Source: Azospirillum oleiclasticum
Lineage (GTDB): Bacteria > Pseudomonadota > Alphaproteobacteria > Azospirillales > Azospirillaceae
NCBI RefSeq assembly: GCF_013423485.1
Contig: NZ_JABFFR010000012.1
Coordinates: 1-58,842 of the forward strand
Reading direction: 5' to 3'
DNA length: 58,842 bases
In this document: piece by piece, positions 32,892-42,122 of the stretch
Position numbering within the stretch: the stretch's first letter is position 1
Layout of the letters: each line of letters begins with the position of its first letter
Notes under the pieces: model-generated
The model's input: only the letters and a program-made list of their open reading frames with translations
Told to the model about the DNA's origin: nothing
Database searches by the model: none
Position numbers and translations under genes: made by a program

Positions 32892-34552
32892 TGTCAAAGC
32901 AGGACGTCCTGGCGGCCGAGCTGCGGCCCGTCCAGGAGAGGCGCGCCGCGATCGAGGCGGAACCGCTGCCCGACAACATCGCGGCGCTGCTGGCTTCGGC
33001 CGCGGAGGCGGTGCCGGACCGGACCGCCTGGACCTTCTTCGAGAGCGGCGAGACGGCCACCTACGCCGAGGTGCGGGACCGGGTGAACGCCCTCGCCCGC
33101 GGCCTGGGTGAGCGAGGCATCGCCAAGGGCACCCGCGTTGCCGTCATGCTGCCGAACATCGCCGCCTTCCCGATCACCTGGCTGGCCATCGGCGTGCTGG
33201 GGGCGGTGATGGTGCCGGTGAATGGGGCCTACCGCGAGCGTGAGCTGGCCTATGTCCTCAACGACAGCGAGGCGCAGTGGATCGTGCTGCACGAGAGCGT
33301 GCGCGCGACGTTCGAGGCGGCGCTGGCGGAGGGCTCGATCACGCTCGGCTTCGACCGCGCCCTGCTGGTCGGCGGTACGGACAGCCGCTACCTTTCCTGG
33401 GACGGGGTCTTTTCGGACGACACCTCCCCCTACCTCCCGCCGGAGCCGGTGACCCACGGCGACCTTCTGAACATCCAGTACACCTCCGGCACCACCGGCT
33501 ACCCGAAGGGCTGCATGCTGCTTCAGGAATACTGGCTGGTCGCCGGGAAGGTGAACGCCACGCGGGACGGCCGCCGCTACGCCCGCATCCTCGCCTCCAC
33601 GCCCTTCTTCTACATGGACCCGCAGTGGCTGCTGCTGATGGCGTTCTACCAGCGCGCGACGCTGTTCGTCGCCGCACGCCAGAGCGCCACGCGCTTCATG
33701 GGGTGGGTCCGTGAACACCGCATCAACTTCTGCCTTCTGCCCTTCCTCGCCTTCAAGCAGCCGCAGCACCCCGACGATGCCGTCAACGAGGTGGTCCGCG
33801 CCAACGTCTACGGGCTGCCGAAGGCGGTTCACGCGGCGGTCGAGGCGCGGTTCGGCCTCGTCGCCCGCGAGGCCTTCGGCATGACGGAACTGGGGCCGAC
33901 CATGTTCATGCCGATCGAGGCGACGGACATGGTGGGCTCCGGCTCCTGTGGCATCCCGGGACCATTCCGCGAGTGCCGGATCGTCGATGCCAAGGGAGAG
34001 CCGGTGCGACCGGGCGAGGAGGGGGAGCTGGTCGTCCGCGGCCGGGGGATCTTCCGCGGCTACTACAACCGCCCCGACGCCACCGCCGAGGCCTTCCACG
34101 GCGAGTGGTTCCGCACCGGCGACGTGTTCCGCATGGACGAGCGGGGCTACTTCCACATCGTCGGTCGCACCAAGGACATGATCCGCCGGTCGAGCGAGAA
34201 CATCGCGGCGCGCGAGGTGGAAGGGGTGCTCCAGGCGTCCGGCGTGGTCGCCGAGGCCGCGGTGCTCGGTGTTCCCGACGAGACGCGGGGCGAGGAGGTC
34301 AAAGCCTATCTGGTGCTCGAAAAGAACCGAACGCCGAGCGAGGCGCTCCTCGGGTCGATCATCCGCCACTGCCAGCAGAACCTGGCCCCGTTCAAGGTCC
34401 CGCGCTACTTCGAGTTCCGCAGCGTGCTGCCGAAGACGCCGTCGCTCAAGATCGCCAAGCATGTCCTGAAGGCCGAAGGAACGGACCTGCGCGCCAACTC
34501 CTACGACCGTGTCGCCTCCGCCTGGATTGGAAAGGGCCCCGCCGATGTCTGA
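32891..34552 (+). CDS. AMP-forming acyl-CoA ligase
   Basis: A 553-residue member of the ANL superfamily. The P-loop reads YTSGTTGYPKG, the adenine motif FGMTELGP, and the hinge/A8 region EWFRTGDVFRMDERGYFHIVGRTKDMIRRSSENI. The A10 lysine is in PKTPSLKIAKH, so adenylation should work. Its closest general type is the CaiC/carnitine-CoA or aryl-CoA ligase group. It would activate an imported or aldehyde-derived carboxylic acid. ATG at 32891 overlaps the permease stop, and it overlaps the next gene by 8 bases, embedding it in a transporter operon. Confidence 0.9.
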   Translation: MSKQDVLAAELRPVQERRAAIEAEPLPDNIAALLASAAEAVPDRTAWTFFESGETATYAEVRDRVNALARGLGERGIAKGTRVAVMLPNIAAFPITWLAIGVLGAVMVPVNGAYRERELAYVLNDSEAQWIVLHESVRATFEAALAEGSITLGFDRALLVGGTDSRYLSWDGVFSDDTSPYLPPEPVTHGDLLNIQYTSGTTGYPKGCMLLQEYWLVAGKVNATRDGRRYARILASTPFFYMDPQWLLLMAFYQRATLFVAARQSATRFMGWVREHRINFCLLPFLAFKQPQHPDDAVNEVVRANVYGLPKAVHAAVEARFGLVAREAFGMTELGPTMFMPIEATDMVGSGSCGIPGPFRECRIVDAKGEPVRPGEEGELVVRGRGIFRGYYNRPDATAEAFHGEWFRTGDVFRMDERGYFHIVGRTKDMIRRSSENIAAREVEGVLQASGVVAEAAVLGVPDETRGEEVKAYLVLEKNRTPSEALLGSIIRHCQQNLAPFKVPRYFEFRSVLPKTPSLKIAKHVLKAEGTDLRANSYDRVASAWIGKGPADV

Positions 34553-36137
34553 TCCCGCCTTCGACGCCGTCATCATCGGCGCCGGCCACAATGGTCTCGT
34601 GTGCGGCGCCTATCTTGCCAAGAGCGGCATGAAGGTGCTGGTGCTCGAACGGCGCCCGCTGATCGGCGGCGCCTGCGTGACGGAGGAGGTCTGGCCCGGC
34701 TACCGCGTCTCCACGGCGTCCTACATCATGGCGCTGATGCAGCCCAAGGTGATCCTGGATCTCGAACTCGCCAAGTTCGGCTTCGAGGTGCTGAAGCCGC
34801 CGCCGCTGTTCCAGCCCTTCCCCGACGGCCGCTCCATGACCTTCTGGGACGACGAGGCGAGGACCTGCGCCGAACTCGCCAAGTTCTCGGCGAAGGACGC
34901 GGCGGCCTATCCCGAATACCGCCGCTGGATGCGCGCGCTGGCTCCCTTCATGCGCAGCATCATCTGGGAGACTCCGTTCAACGTGTCGCTGCGCTCCGGC
35001 GACATCGCGGACGCGCTGCGGTTCGCCTGGCGCAACAAGGGCTTCGTCGGCGACTTCTACAAGATCTACGACCTGCTGACGCTCAGTGCCTACGACCTGC
35101 TTGGCCGCTGGTTCGAGAGCGAGGAGGTGAAGGCGGCCATCGGCTTCTACGCCGCCGGCGGTGGTGGGAGCGCCGGCCCGCGCTCGCCGGGAACCGCCTA
35201 TGTCCTGCTGCGCCCCCTCGTCCGCGACCACGAGACGGCCGCCGGCGGCTGGGGCTTCATGCGCGGCGGCATGGGGTCGATCAGCAACGCCATCGCAAGG
35301 TCCGGCGGCCGCTTCGGCATGCAGGTGCGCACCGACGCCGACGTGCGGTCGGTGCTTGTCAAGGACGGCCGCGCCTGCGGCGTGATGCTCACCTCGGGGG
35401 AGGAGATCACCGCCAAACGCGTGGTGGCGAACGCCAGCGCCCGGACGACCTTCCTGAAGCTCGTCGACCCCGCCCTGCTGCCGGACGACTTCACGCAATC
35501 CATCCGGTCGATGCGTTCCAAGGGATCGGTCTACAAGGTGCATCTGGCGCTCGACGAACTGCCGCGCTTCAGCGCCTTCGACGCGAGCGCCGCGGGCTTC
35601 CCCTATCCCGCCCAGGTCCGCATCGGGCCCACCATCGATTACCTGGAGCGCTCCTTCGACCCGGTCAAATACGGCGACTACGCGCGCCAACCCTTCGTCG
35701 TCGCCATGACGCCGTCCGCCGTGGACGACAGCCTCAGCCCGCCGGGCAAGCATGTGATGAGCGTGATGGCCGGGCACGCCGCCTACGACCTGCGGGAGGG
35801 CTGGTCCGACGCCGCGCGTGACGCGCTCGGCGATGTCGTGCTCGACACGCTGGGTGAGTACGCCCCCGGCATCCGCGATGTGGTGGCGCACCGCCATGTC
35901 CTCACACCGGCCGATCTGGAACGGGTCTTCGACCTGCCCGGCGGCCATGTCCACCATGGCGAGATCAGCGTCGATCAGGCCTTCCTGCGCCGGCCGGCGC
36001 CCGGCTACGCCGACTACCGCTCGCCCGTGCCCGGCCTCTACCTCTGCGGTGCATCGGCGCATCCCGGCGGTGGCGTGACCGGCGTGCCCGGCCACAACGC
36101 CGCGCGCGAGATCATGAAGGACGCCAAGCGCCGTTGA
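34545..36137 (+). CDS. FAD oxidoreductase, PYROXD2/phytoene desaturase-like
   Basis: A 530-residue flavoprotein of the CrtI/PYROXD2 type. The dinucleotide-binding motif IIGAGHNGLVCGAYLAKSG lies at the N-terminus with LERRPLIGGACVTEE. The C-terminal FAD-closing block is LYLCGASAHPGGGVTGVPGHNAAREI. Carotenoid synthesis is unlikely because no crtB or crtE is near. In this family a catabolic role as an amine, alcohol or acyl-substrate dehydrogenase is more plausible here. ATG at 34545 overlaps the ligase end by 8 bases. An intragenic upstream ATG at 34509 adds 12 residues and is not preferred. Confidence 0.87.
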   Translation: MSDPAFDAVIIGAGHNGLVCGAYLAKSGMKVLVLERRPLIGGACVTEEVWPGYRVSTASYIMALMQPKVILDLELAKFGFEVLKPPPLFQPFPDGRSMTFWDDEARTCAELAKFSAKDAAAYPEYRRWMRALAPFMRSIIWETPFNVSLRSGDIADALRFAWRNKGFVGDFYKIYDLLTLSAYDLLGRWFESEEVKAAIGFYAAGGGGSAGPRSPGTAYVLLRPLVRDHETAAGGWGFMRGGMGSISNAIARSGGRFGMQVRTDADVRSVLVKDGRACGVMLTSGEEITAKRVVANASARTTFLKLVDPALLPDDFTQSIRSMRSKGSVYKVHLALDELPRFSAFDASAAGFPYPAQVRIGPTIDYLERSFDPVKYGDYARQPFVVAMTPSAVDDSLSPPGKHVMSVMAGHAAYDLREGWSDAARDALGDVVLDTLGEYAPGIRDVVAHRHVLTPADLERVFDLPGGHVHHGEISVDQAFLRRPAPGYADYRSPVPGLYLCGASAHPGGGVTGVPGHNAAREIMKDAKRR

Positions 36138-36174
36138 GCCGGCCCCACACCCGGCCAATCCAGGAGTTGCCACA

Positions 36175-37251
36175 GTGCCGATGATCGAAATCGACAAACT
36201 GACCAAGCGCTATGGCGAGTTCGTCGCACTGGCCGAGTTCAGCCTGGAGGTCGGCAAGGGGGAGTTCGTCAGCCTTCTCGGCCCCAGCGGGTCGGGCAAG
36301 ACCACGCTGCTCAACCTGATCGCCGGCATGACGCGGCCGTCCTCCGGGCGGATCGTGATCGACGGCGTGGACGTCACCGACCTGCCGGCCAGCAAGCGCG
36401 ATCTCGGCATGGTGTTCCAGAACTACGCGCTGATGCCGCACATGACGGTGTTCGAGAACATCGCCTTCCCGCTGCGGGTGCGCCGCGTGCCGAATGCCGA
36501 GATCAAGCGGCGCGTCGGCGAGGTGCTGGACCTCATCCGCATGCCCCATGTGGCGGAGCGCCGACCGCGCGAGCTGTCCGGCGGGCAGCAGCAGCGCATC
36601 TCGCTGGCGCGCTGCATCGTCTACCGCCCCTCGCTGATCCTGATGGACGAGCCGCTGGGTGCGCTCGACAAGAAGCTGCGCGAGGAGATGCAGATCGAGA
36701 TCAGCCGCCTGCACCGCGAATCCGGCATCACCATGCTCTACGTCACGCACGATCAGGAGGAGGCCCTGACCATGTCCGACCGCATCGTGCTGATGAGGGA
36801 GGGGCGCTGCGCCCAGGTGGGAACGGCGGACGAGCTCTACTTCAACCCGGTCTCCCCCTACGTTGCCGATTTCATCGGCCATTCCAATCAGCTTACCTGC
36901 ACCATCCTGCGGGAGGAGGGGGGGAACGTCGTCGTCGGTCTCGCGGGTGGGGACAGGCGCGCGGTGCCCAGGCCGGCATTCCCGGTTCCGGTCGGGGGAA
37001 AGGCGATCCTGCTGGTCCGCCCGGAATCGGCGAGCCTCGCCGCGCGCGCCGACGACCATCATTCCCTGCGCGGCACGCTCGAGGCGTCGCTGGTCGTCGG
37101 CAGCAACATCAAGCATGTGGTCCGGCTGGACAGCGGGGAGACCTTCCTGGTCCAGGAGCTGAACCACCGTCTCCGGGCGCGCCCCGCCATCGGCTCCGCG
37201 GTGTGGGTCGGCTGGTCGGCCGAAGCCTCCCAGCTCCTGTCCGCCTCCTGA
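36175..37251 (+). CDS. ABC transporter ATP-binding protein, PotA-like
   Basis: A 358-residue ATPase. Walker A LLGPSGSGKTTLL, Q-loop MVFQNYALMPHM, signature ELSGGQQQRISLARC, Walker B LILMDEPLGALD and the switch His in YVTHDQEEAL are intact. A C-terminal TOBE domain (from about residue 270) is typical of the PotA/FbpC group. GTG at 36175 has AGGAG eight bases before it; the ATG at 36181 is 14 bases away. It energises the permeases at 31239-32891. Confidence 0.94.
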   Translation: MPMIEIDKLTKRYGEFVALAEFSLEVGKGEFVSLLGPSGSGKTTLLNLIAGMTRPSSGRIVIDGVDVTDLPASKRDLGMVFQNYALMPHMTVFENIAFPLRVRRVPNAEIKRRVGEVLDLIRMPHVAERRPRELSGGQQQRISLARCIVYRPSLILMDEPLGALDKKLREEMQIEISRLHRESGITMLYVTHDQEEALTMSDRIVLMREGRCAQVGTADELYFNPVSPYVADFIGHSNQLTCTILREEGGNVVVGLAGGDRRAVPRPAFPVPVGGKAILLVRPESASLAARADDHHSLRGTLEASLVVGSNIKHVVRLDSGETFLVQELNHRLRARPAIGSAVWVGWSAEASQLLSAS

Positions 37252-37268
37252 CCGCGGAGACCGCAACC

Positions 37269-38120
37269 ATGATGATCGACTTCTCGAGCCGGCCGCCGCT
37301 GCCGGAATTCTACAAGACCGCGGCCTACCTCGGCAACTACCGCCGCGTCTATCAGGCGAGCGAGGCGGAGACGTCCAAGGAGGTGGGGGAGGAGGCGTTC
37401 GCGGCCTATCTTGCCGCCTACGACGCCGTCGGCGCCAAGCACATCGTCGTCAAGGCCCGGGATCTGGAATCCACCTTCGGCTTCAAGATCGCCAACGAGG
37501 ACGTGGCCCGTCTGTGCGCCGCCCATGGCGGCCGGTTCATCGGCTTCGCGGGGGTCGATCCGCACAAGGGGCCGGCCGCCGTGGAGGAACTGCGCCATGC
37601 CGTGACGGAGCTGGGCCTGCGCGGCCTGAACCTGCAATGCTTCGAGCACCGGCTGCGCCCGAACGATCCTCTGCTGCTTCCGCTCTACGCGGAGTGCGTG
37701 AAGCTGGACATTCCCGTCAACATCCACTGCGGCATCAACTTCTCGACCGCCAGCCTGATGGAGTACGGGCGTCCGATCCATCTCGACGAGGTCGCCATTG
37801 CCTTTCCCGAGCTGCGGATCTGCGCCTCGCCGCCGGGATGGCCGTGGGTGCAGGAACTGATCGGCGTCGCGTGGCGGCACCGCAACCTGCGCATCGGCGT
37901 CGTCTCCATCCGTCCGAGTCTGCTGGAGAAGGAGAACGCCGGCTACGAGTCCCTGCTGCTCTACGGCGGCAAGCTGCTTCAGGACCAGTTCCTGTTCGGC
38001 ACCGGCTTCCCCATGCTGCCGGTCGAACGAACGGTCGGGGAGATCGATGCCCTGCCGCTGAGCGAGGCGGTGCGGCACAAGTGGAAGTATCAGAACGCCG
38101 CGGAATTCCTGCGTGTGTGA
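37269..38120 (+). CDS. Amidohydrolase-2 fold protein lacking key metal ligands
   Basis: A 283-residue TIM-barrel protein resembling amidohydrolase family 2 (decarboxylases and lactonases). The usual first-strand HxH is absent: the N-terminus reads MIDFSSRPPLPEFY. The strand-5 His is kept (VNIHCGINFS). The strand-6 His of AHxGGPW is replaced (CASPPGWPW). The strand-8 Asp of SDxP is replaced by Gly (FGTGFPML). It therefore probably does not bind the catalytic metal normally. It is last in the transport and catabolism operon and 56 bp before the LysR gene. Confidence 0.82.
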   Translation: MMIDFSSRPPLPEFYKTAAYLGNYRRVYQASEAETSKEVGEEAFAAYLAAYDAVGAKHIVVKARDLESTFGFKIANEDVARLCAAHGGRFIGFAGVDPHKGPAAVEELRHAVTELGLRGLNLQCFEHRLRPNDPLLLPLYAECVKLDIPVNIHCGINFSTASLMEYGRPIHLDEVAIAFPELRICASPPGWPWVQELIGVAWRHRNLRIGVVSIRPSLLEKENAGYESLLLYGGKLLQDQFLFGTGFPMLPVERTVGEIDALPLSEAVRHKWKYQNAAEFLRV

Positions 38121-38176
38121 CCGCCGGGTGGTCGCCTATCCTGCCTGAGCGACCACCCACCGAACGCGGCGCCCCG

Positions 38177-39100
38177 ATGAACATCCGGCACATCCTGATC
38201 GTCAACCTGGTCATGGAACTCGGCACGGTCAGCGCCGCCGCCCGGCGACTGCGCATCTCGCAGCCCTCCATCACCAAGACCGTGCGGTTGGCCGAGCAGG
38301 AGCTGGGTATCCCGCTGTTCCGGCGGGTCGGCGGCCGTCTCCAGCCGACGCCCGAAGCGTTGATCCTGATGCCGGAGGTCAAACGCCTCGCCGGCTTCCT
38401 GGAGACACTCCATGATCTCGCCGACCAGATCCGGGATGGCCGTGCCGGCCGCATCCGGGTGGCCACCAGTTCCACCATCGCGAACTCGGTCGTCCCGGAG
38501 GCGATCGCCCTGTTCCGGGAGGAGTGGCCGCGCGTGTCGGTCGATGTGATGGCGTACGCCACCAAGGACGTCATCGAGCAGGCGACGCGCAACGAGGTGG
38601 ACATCGCCATCATCGACGTGGCTCCCCGCGACCCCGAACTCAGGGCCGAGCCGATCTGCGAGGCGGAGGTGGTGTGCGTTCTGCGGCGCGATCACCCGCT
38701 GGCCGGCCGGCCGGCGCTGTCCGCGTCGGATCTGATCGAGGAGCAGGTGATCACCTTCTCGGAATCGACCACGCTCGGCCGGGCTGTCCGGGACATCTTC
38801 CGGGAACGCTTCCCACGCTTCCAGATCGCCAGCACCGTGAACCAGTCCACGGTCGCCTGCGCCATGGCGGAGCGCGGCATCGGTGTCGCCCTGATCGACC
38901 CGTTTCCGGTCCTGTCCGGCCTCTACCGGAGCCTGACGGTGTGCCGGCTCCTGCCGGCCATCGCCATCCAGCCGGTGATGGTCCGCCGCCGCGACCGGCC
39001 GCAATCGCAGATAACCCTGGCCTTCGAGACCGCCCTGAGGCAGGCGATGGTGCGGGTGAGTGTCGGTTCCGGCATCGTCCACACCGACTCTGTCGGATAG
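38177..39100 (+). CDS. LysR family transcriptional regulator
   Basis: A 307-residue LysR-type regulator. The helix-turn-helix reads TVSAAARRLRISQPSITKTVRLAEQELG near the N-terminus, and the effector domain runs from about residue 90 (GRIRVATSSTIANSVVPEA). It ends the ABC/ligase/oxidoreductase cluster on the same strand and most simply controls it, perhaps through the repeats around 28413-28482. ATG 38177 is the start because the helix-turn-helix follows at the normal distance. Confidence 0.9.
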   Translation: MNIRHILIVNLVMELGTVSAAARRLRISQPSITKTVRLAEQELGIPLFRRVGGRLQPTPEALILMPEVKRLAGFLETLHDLADQIRDGRAGRIRVATSSTIANSVVPEAIALFREEWPRVSVDVMAYATKDVIEQATRNEVDIAIIDVAPRDPELRAEPICEAEVVCVLRRDHPLAGRPALSASDLIEEQVITFSESTTLGRAVRDIFRERFPRFQIASTVNQSTVACAMAERGIGVALIDPFPVLSGLYRSLTVCRLLPAIAIQPVMVRRRDRPQSQITLAFETALRQAMVRVSVGSGIVHTDSVG

Positions 39101-39113
39101 CGGCGGGGACGTA

Positions 39114-41180
39114 TCAGAGAGCCAGACGGATACGGTCCCCGTCGCCCGTCTCCTGCCGGGCTGGAACAGCGCAGCAGATCAGGACCTCGTCCGCGGCCAC
39201 CGCGGCGGTCGGCTCCCTGACATAGGTCACCGCGCCCTTGAGCAGCCTGGTCCGGCATGTGCCGCAGGTGCCTTCGCGGCAACTGTAATCGGGTTCGAGG
39301 CCGCGGGCTTCCGCCAGCTCCAGCAGCGTTCCGGAGCCGGGTGTCCAACGCGCCTCCTTGAGGGAGTTCATGAAGACCACGGGCACCGGCGTCGTGGAGG
39401 CCGCGCGGCGCTGTGGCGCGGCCACGCCGGCGTCGGGTGTACGCTTCAGTGAGGATGGTCCGAACGCCTCCGCGTGTATGCGTGCGTCCGTGACACCGTA
39501 CCCGCGCAGGCCGTCGTAGAGCCCCTGGGTGAAGGCCGGTGGCCCGCAGAGGTAGAAATCGCAATCGTCGAACCGCAGGAAGCGGGTGAGCAGCGCCATG
39601 TCGATCCGCCCAGCGGCCTCGTAGTCGACGCCCTCCGTCGCGTCCGTCGGATCGCTCAGGACCCGGATCACCCGGACCGCGTTGGAGGATGCGTCGACGA
39701 GGTCCGCCAGTTCGCGATCGAATGGACGCTCGGCCTTGGTCCGCGCGGCGTGGACGAGGATGGTCGGCCGAAACCGTTGTGTGCGCGCGCCCTCGTTCAC
39801 GATGTGCCGGAGCATCGCGATCATGGGGGTGATGCCGACGCCACCCGCCAGCAGCACGGCGGGCCGGGTGGCCCTGGCGTCGATCGTGAAGCCGCCCGCC
39901 GGTGCCAGCACGTCGATGATGTCGCCGACACCGATCGCGTCGTGCAGGTGCCGGGATACCAGACCGTCACGTTTCACGCTGATGCGGTACAGCCGGTCGG
40001 CGGGAGCCGAGGAGAGCGTGTAGGTCCGGATGACGGGTGCATCCGTTCCCGGAAGGGTGACCCGGATGGGAATGTGCTGTCCCGCTTCATGCGGGGGCAG
40101 CCCGATCCCGTCGTCCGGTCGAAGATGGAACGACCGGATCGAGGCGCTTTCCTCGACGATCGCCGCGACCTTGAACGGACGCCAGCCTGTCGGACGTTCG
40201 GTGGCGCGGAGCCGGTCCGCCGCCTGCCGCCAGTCGCCCGTCAACAGCGACGCCGGGGACCAGCCATCGTCCCGGAACGTCCAGCGCAGGGCCAGCGCGC
40301 CGCGTCGGCGGACAACCCGGCGGGCGCGGAAGGTCCAGAGCCGTTCGGCGCCCTGGAACGCCGCGATCTCGGGTGAATCGAGCAGCACCTCGGCGTCCCC
40401 CGTCATCTGCAACACGTCACCGGTGCCGAAATCCACGAAGAGGAGGCCCGCCCTGCCGTTCACGTGGATGTTCCCGAGCGTCGAGAAGAAGAGATTGCCG
40501 TTGAAGTCCGGAATCGTCAGCAGACCGTCGTCGGCGACGCGGACGAAGCCGCTCCGGCCGCCGCGGTGCGAGACATCGACCTGGCGCCGTTCCCCGCGAT
40601 CGGCATAGGAGGCGACGAAGAAGCTGTCCGCTCCCTCGATCATGGCGCGCGCCCGCCCGTCGAGCCGGTTGCCGTCTTCCACCTCGCCGGTGGAAGGAAC
40701 GCCGGGGTCGCGCACGAAGGCGGCGTCGCGGAGCTGGATGTAGCGCGGGCAGTTGCCGAAGCTCTGGTCGACGCCGACGCGGATGCCGGCGTCCGAGGCT
40801 GTGACGATGCCGTTCATGCGGTTGCGACGCCGGGTGTGCATCTCGATGCCGAGCAGCCCGATGGCGGCGCCGTCACCCATCCCCTGGCCGGCCGGATCGC
40901 CGGGGTCCGGTCGGGCGGCGATGTCGAGAATCGTCGGAGTGGGCGACGACATGAAGCCCGGCTGTCCTTCGACGACGGTGGCCCAGGCGTCACCGCCCGC
41001 ATCGACGCTGCCGAGCACGATGAAGGGGAGCTGCGCGTAGAAGTCTCGATGCTGGTCGGGCATGAAGTCGCGCACGACGCGCGTGCCCACCTCGGCCATG
41101 CGCCCGGCCACGCCGACCGTCTCCTGCAGGAACCGTTCACCCTCGTGCCAGGTCGGCAGCGTCGTCAGGTTTTCGCCCAT
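39114..41180 (-). CDS. Three-domain PNPOx-like / ferredoxin reductase / 2Fe-2S ferredoxin fusion
   Basis: A 688-residue fusion. Residues 1 to about 330 resemble the pyridoxamine-phosphate-oxidase-like split-barrel FMN family (DFYAQLPFIVLGSVDAGG, HVNGRAGLLFVDF). The middle is a ferredoxin-NAD(P) reductase (IRTYTLSSAP for FAD, LLAGGVGITPMIAML and YLCGPPAF for NAD(P)). The C-terminus is a plant-type 2Fe-2S domain (CREGTCGTC, with a further Cys in LICCAVP). This gives a chain NAD(P)H-FAD-2Fe-2S-FMN in one polypeptide. ATG 41180 has GGAG seven bases upstream; the frame opens at 41246. The glutathione transferase gene lies 62 bp upstream on the same strand. Confidence 0.9.
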   Translation of the reverse strand: MGENLTTLPTWHEGERFLQETVGVAGRMAEVGTRVVRDFMPDQHRDFYAQLPFIVLGSVDAGGDAWATVVEGQPGFMSSPTPTILDIAARPDPGDPAGQGMGDGAAIGLLGIEMHTRRRNRMNGIVTASDAGIRVGVDQSFGNCPRYIQLRDAAFVRDPGVPSTGEVEDGNRLDGRARAMIEGADSFFVASYADRGERRQVDVSHRGGRSGFVRVADDGLLTIPDFNGNLFFSTLGNIHVNGRAGLLFVDFGTGDVLQMTGDAEVLLDSPEIAAFQGAERLWTFRARRVVRRRGALALRWTFRDDGWSPASLLTGDWRQAADRLRATERPTGWRPFKVAAIVEESASIRSFHLRPDDGIGLPPHEAGQHIPIRVTLPGTDAPVIRTYTLSSAPADRLYRISVKRDGLVSRHLHDAIGVGDIIDVLAPAGGFTIDARATRPAVLLAGGVGITPMIAMLRHIVNEGARTQRFRPTILVHAARTKAERPFDRELADLVDASSNAVRVIRVLSDPTDATEGVDYEAAGRIDMALLTRFLRFDDCDFYLCGPPAFTQGLYDGLRGYGVTDARIHAEAFGPSSLKRTPDAGVAAPQRRAASTTPVPVVFMNSLKEARWTPGSGTLLELAEARGLEPDYSCREGTCGTCRTRLLKGAVTYVREPTAAVAADEVLICCAVPARQETGDGDRIRLAL

Positions 41181-41242
41181 GGTCCGTCTCCTCTCCAGCC
41201 AATCGGCCCCCGGCGCCACGCCCGGCGCGCCGGGGGCGGCGT

Positions 41243-41854
41243 TCAAGCGGCGGGACGCGCCGGAGTCCGGGCGAAGGGGACGAAGCCGGGCAGCGCCTCG
41301 ACGCGGCGAAGGAAGGCGTTGACGGCCGGGTAGCCGGACAGATCGACATTCCCCTCGGGCGCGCGCGCCACGTAGCTGTAGATCGCGACGTCCGCGATGG
41401 TCGGCTGATCGCCGGCAAGCCAGTCGCGCGTGGCGAGCTCGTTCTCAAGCCGGGCCAGCAGGACATGGGCCCGGGCGATCACCTCGTCCGCATGGTACGC
41501 CGCGCCGAACAGCGTGATCATGCGCGCCGCCGCCGGGCCATACGCGACCTCGCCGGCCGCAACGGACAGCCAGCGCTGGACCGCGGCGGCGGCGGCCGGT
41601 TGCTCCGGCAGCCAGTCGCCGCGACCGGCCTTCTTGGCGAGGTAGACGAGGATCGCGTTGCTGTCCGCGACGATCACGCCGTCGTCGTCGAGCACGGGGA
41701 CCTGCCCGAACGGGTTCATCGAGAGGAATTCCGGCGTCTTGTGCGCCCCGGCCTTCAGGTCGACCTCGACCAGCTCGTGCGGAAGGCCGAGCAGCGAGAC
41801 GAACAGGCGGGCGCGGTGCGCGTGTCCCGACAGCGGGTGGTGGTAGAGCTTCAT
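41243..41854 (-). CDS. Glutathione S-transferase
   Basis: A 203-residue glutathione transferase. The thioredoxin-fold N-terminus ([22 protein letters not shown]) carries the glutathione-site motif [20 protein letters not shown]. The helical C-terminal domain contains [23 protein letters not shown], the family N-capping box. ATG 41854 is preferred over the frame opening at 41887. It is the first gene of a two-gene operon with the flavoprotein, which suggests detoxification of, or electron transfer to, an electrophilic compound. Confidence 0.93.
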   Translation of the reverse strand: MKLYHHPLSGHAHRARLFVSLLGLPHELVEVDLKAGAHKTPEFLSMNPFGQVPVLDDDGVIVADSNAILVYLAKKAGRGDWLPEQPAAAAAVQRWLSVAAGEVAYGPAAARMITLFGAAYHADEVIARAHVLLARLENELATRDWLAGDQPTIADVAIYSYVARAPEGNVDLSGYPAVNAFLRRVEALPGFVPFARTPARPAA

Positions 41855-42122
41855 GATCCTGTCCCTGGCGCTCGCGAACGGGTTCATTCCCGATCCGCGG
41901 CGCCAGAGTGCCGCCGTTCACCGGATGCGGGAATGCCCGGTGTCGGCAGTTCATCATTCCAGCAGACGCAATGATCGCCCTGGCCGGAATCCTTTGCCGC
42001 GCGCGGGATTCCCAACGAGCGGCCGGCATGCGATTCTGTCGGCATGGCCGGGATCGTCGGTGCGGACGCGCCGGGGCGGGTGCTCGGGCGGGGGGCAGGG
42101 GCAGAGGAAAGGTGCTACACGC
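41855..42122. promoter_or_regulatory. Divergent promoter region of gst and lysR
   Basis: 268 bases with no gene. An inverted repeat CATTCCCG (41885-41892) / CGGGAATG (41928-41935) flanks the middle and is a candidate LysR binding area. Confidence 0.4.

Noticed and set aside
34509..34544. Earlier ATG for the PYROXD2-like gene
   Set aside because: It adds twelve residues ahead of the normal N-terminus, deep inside the ligase gene; ATG 34545 gives the usual distance to the FAD motif.
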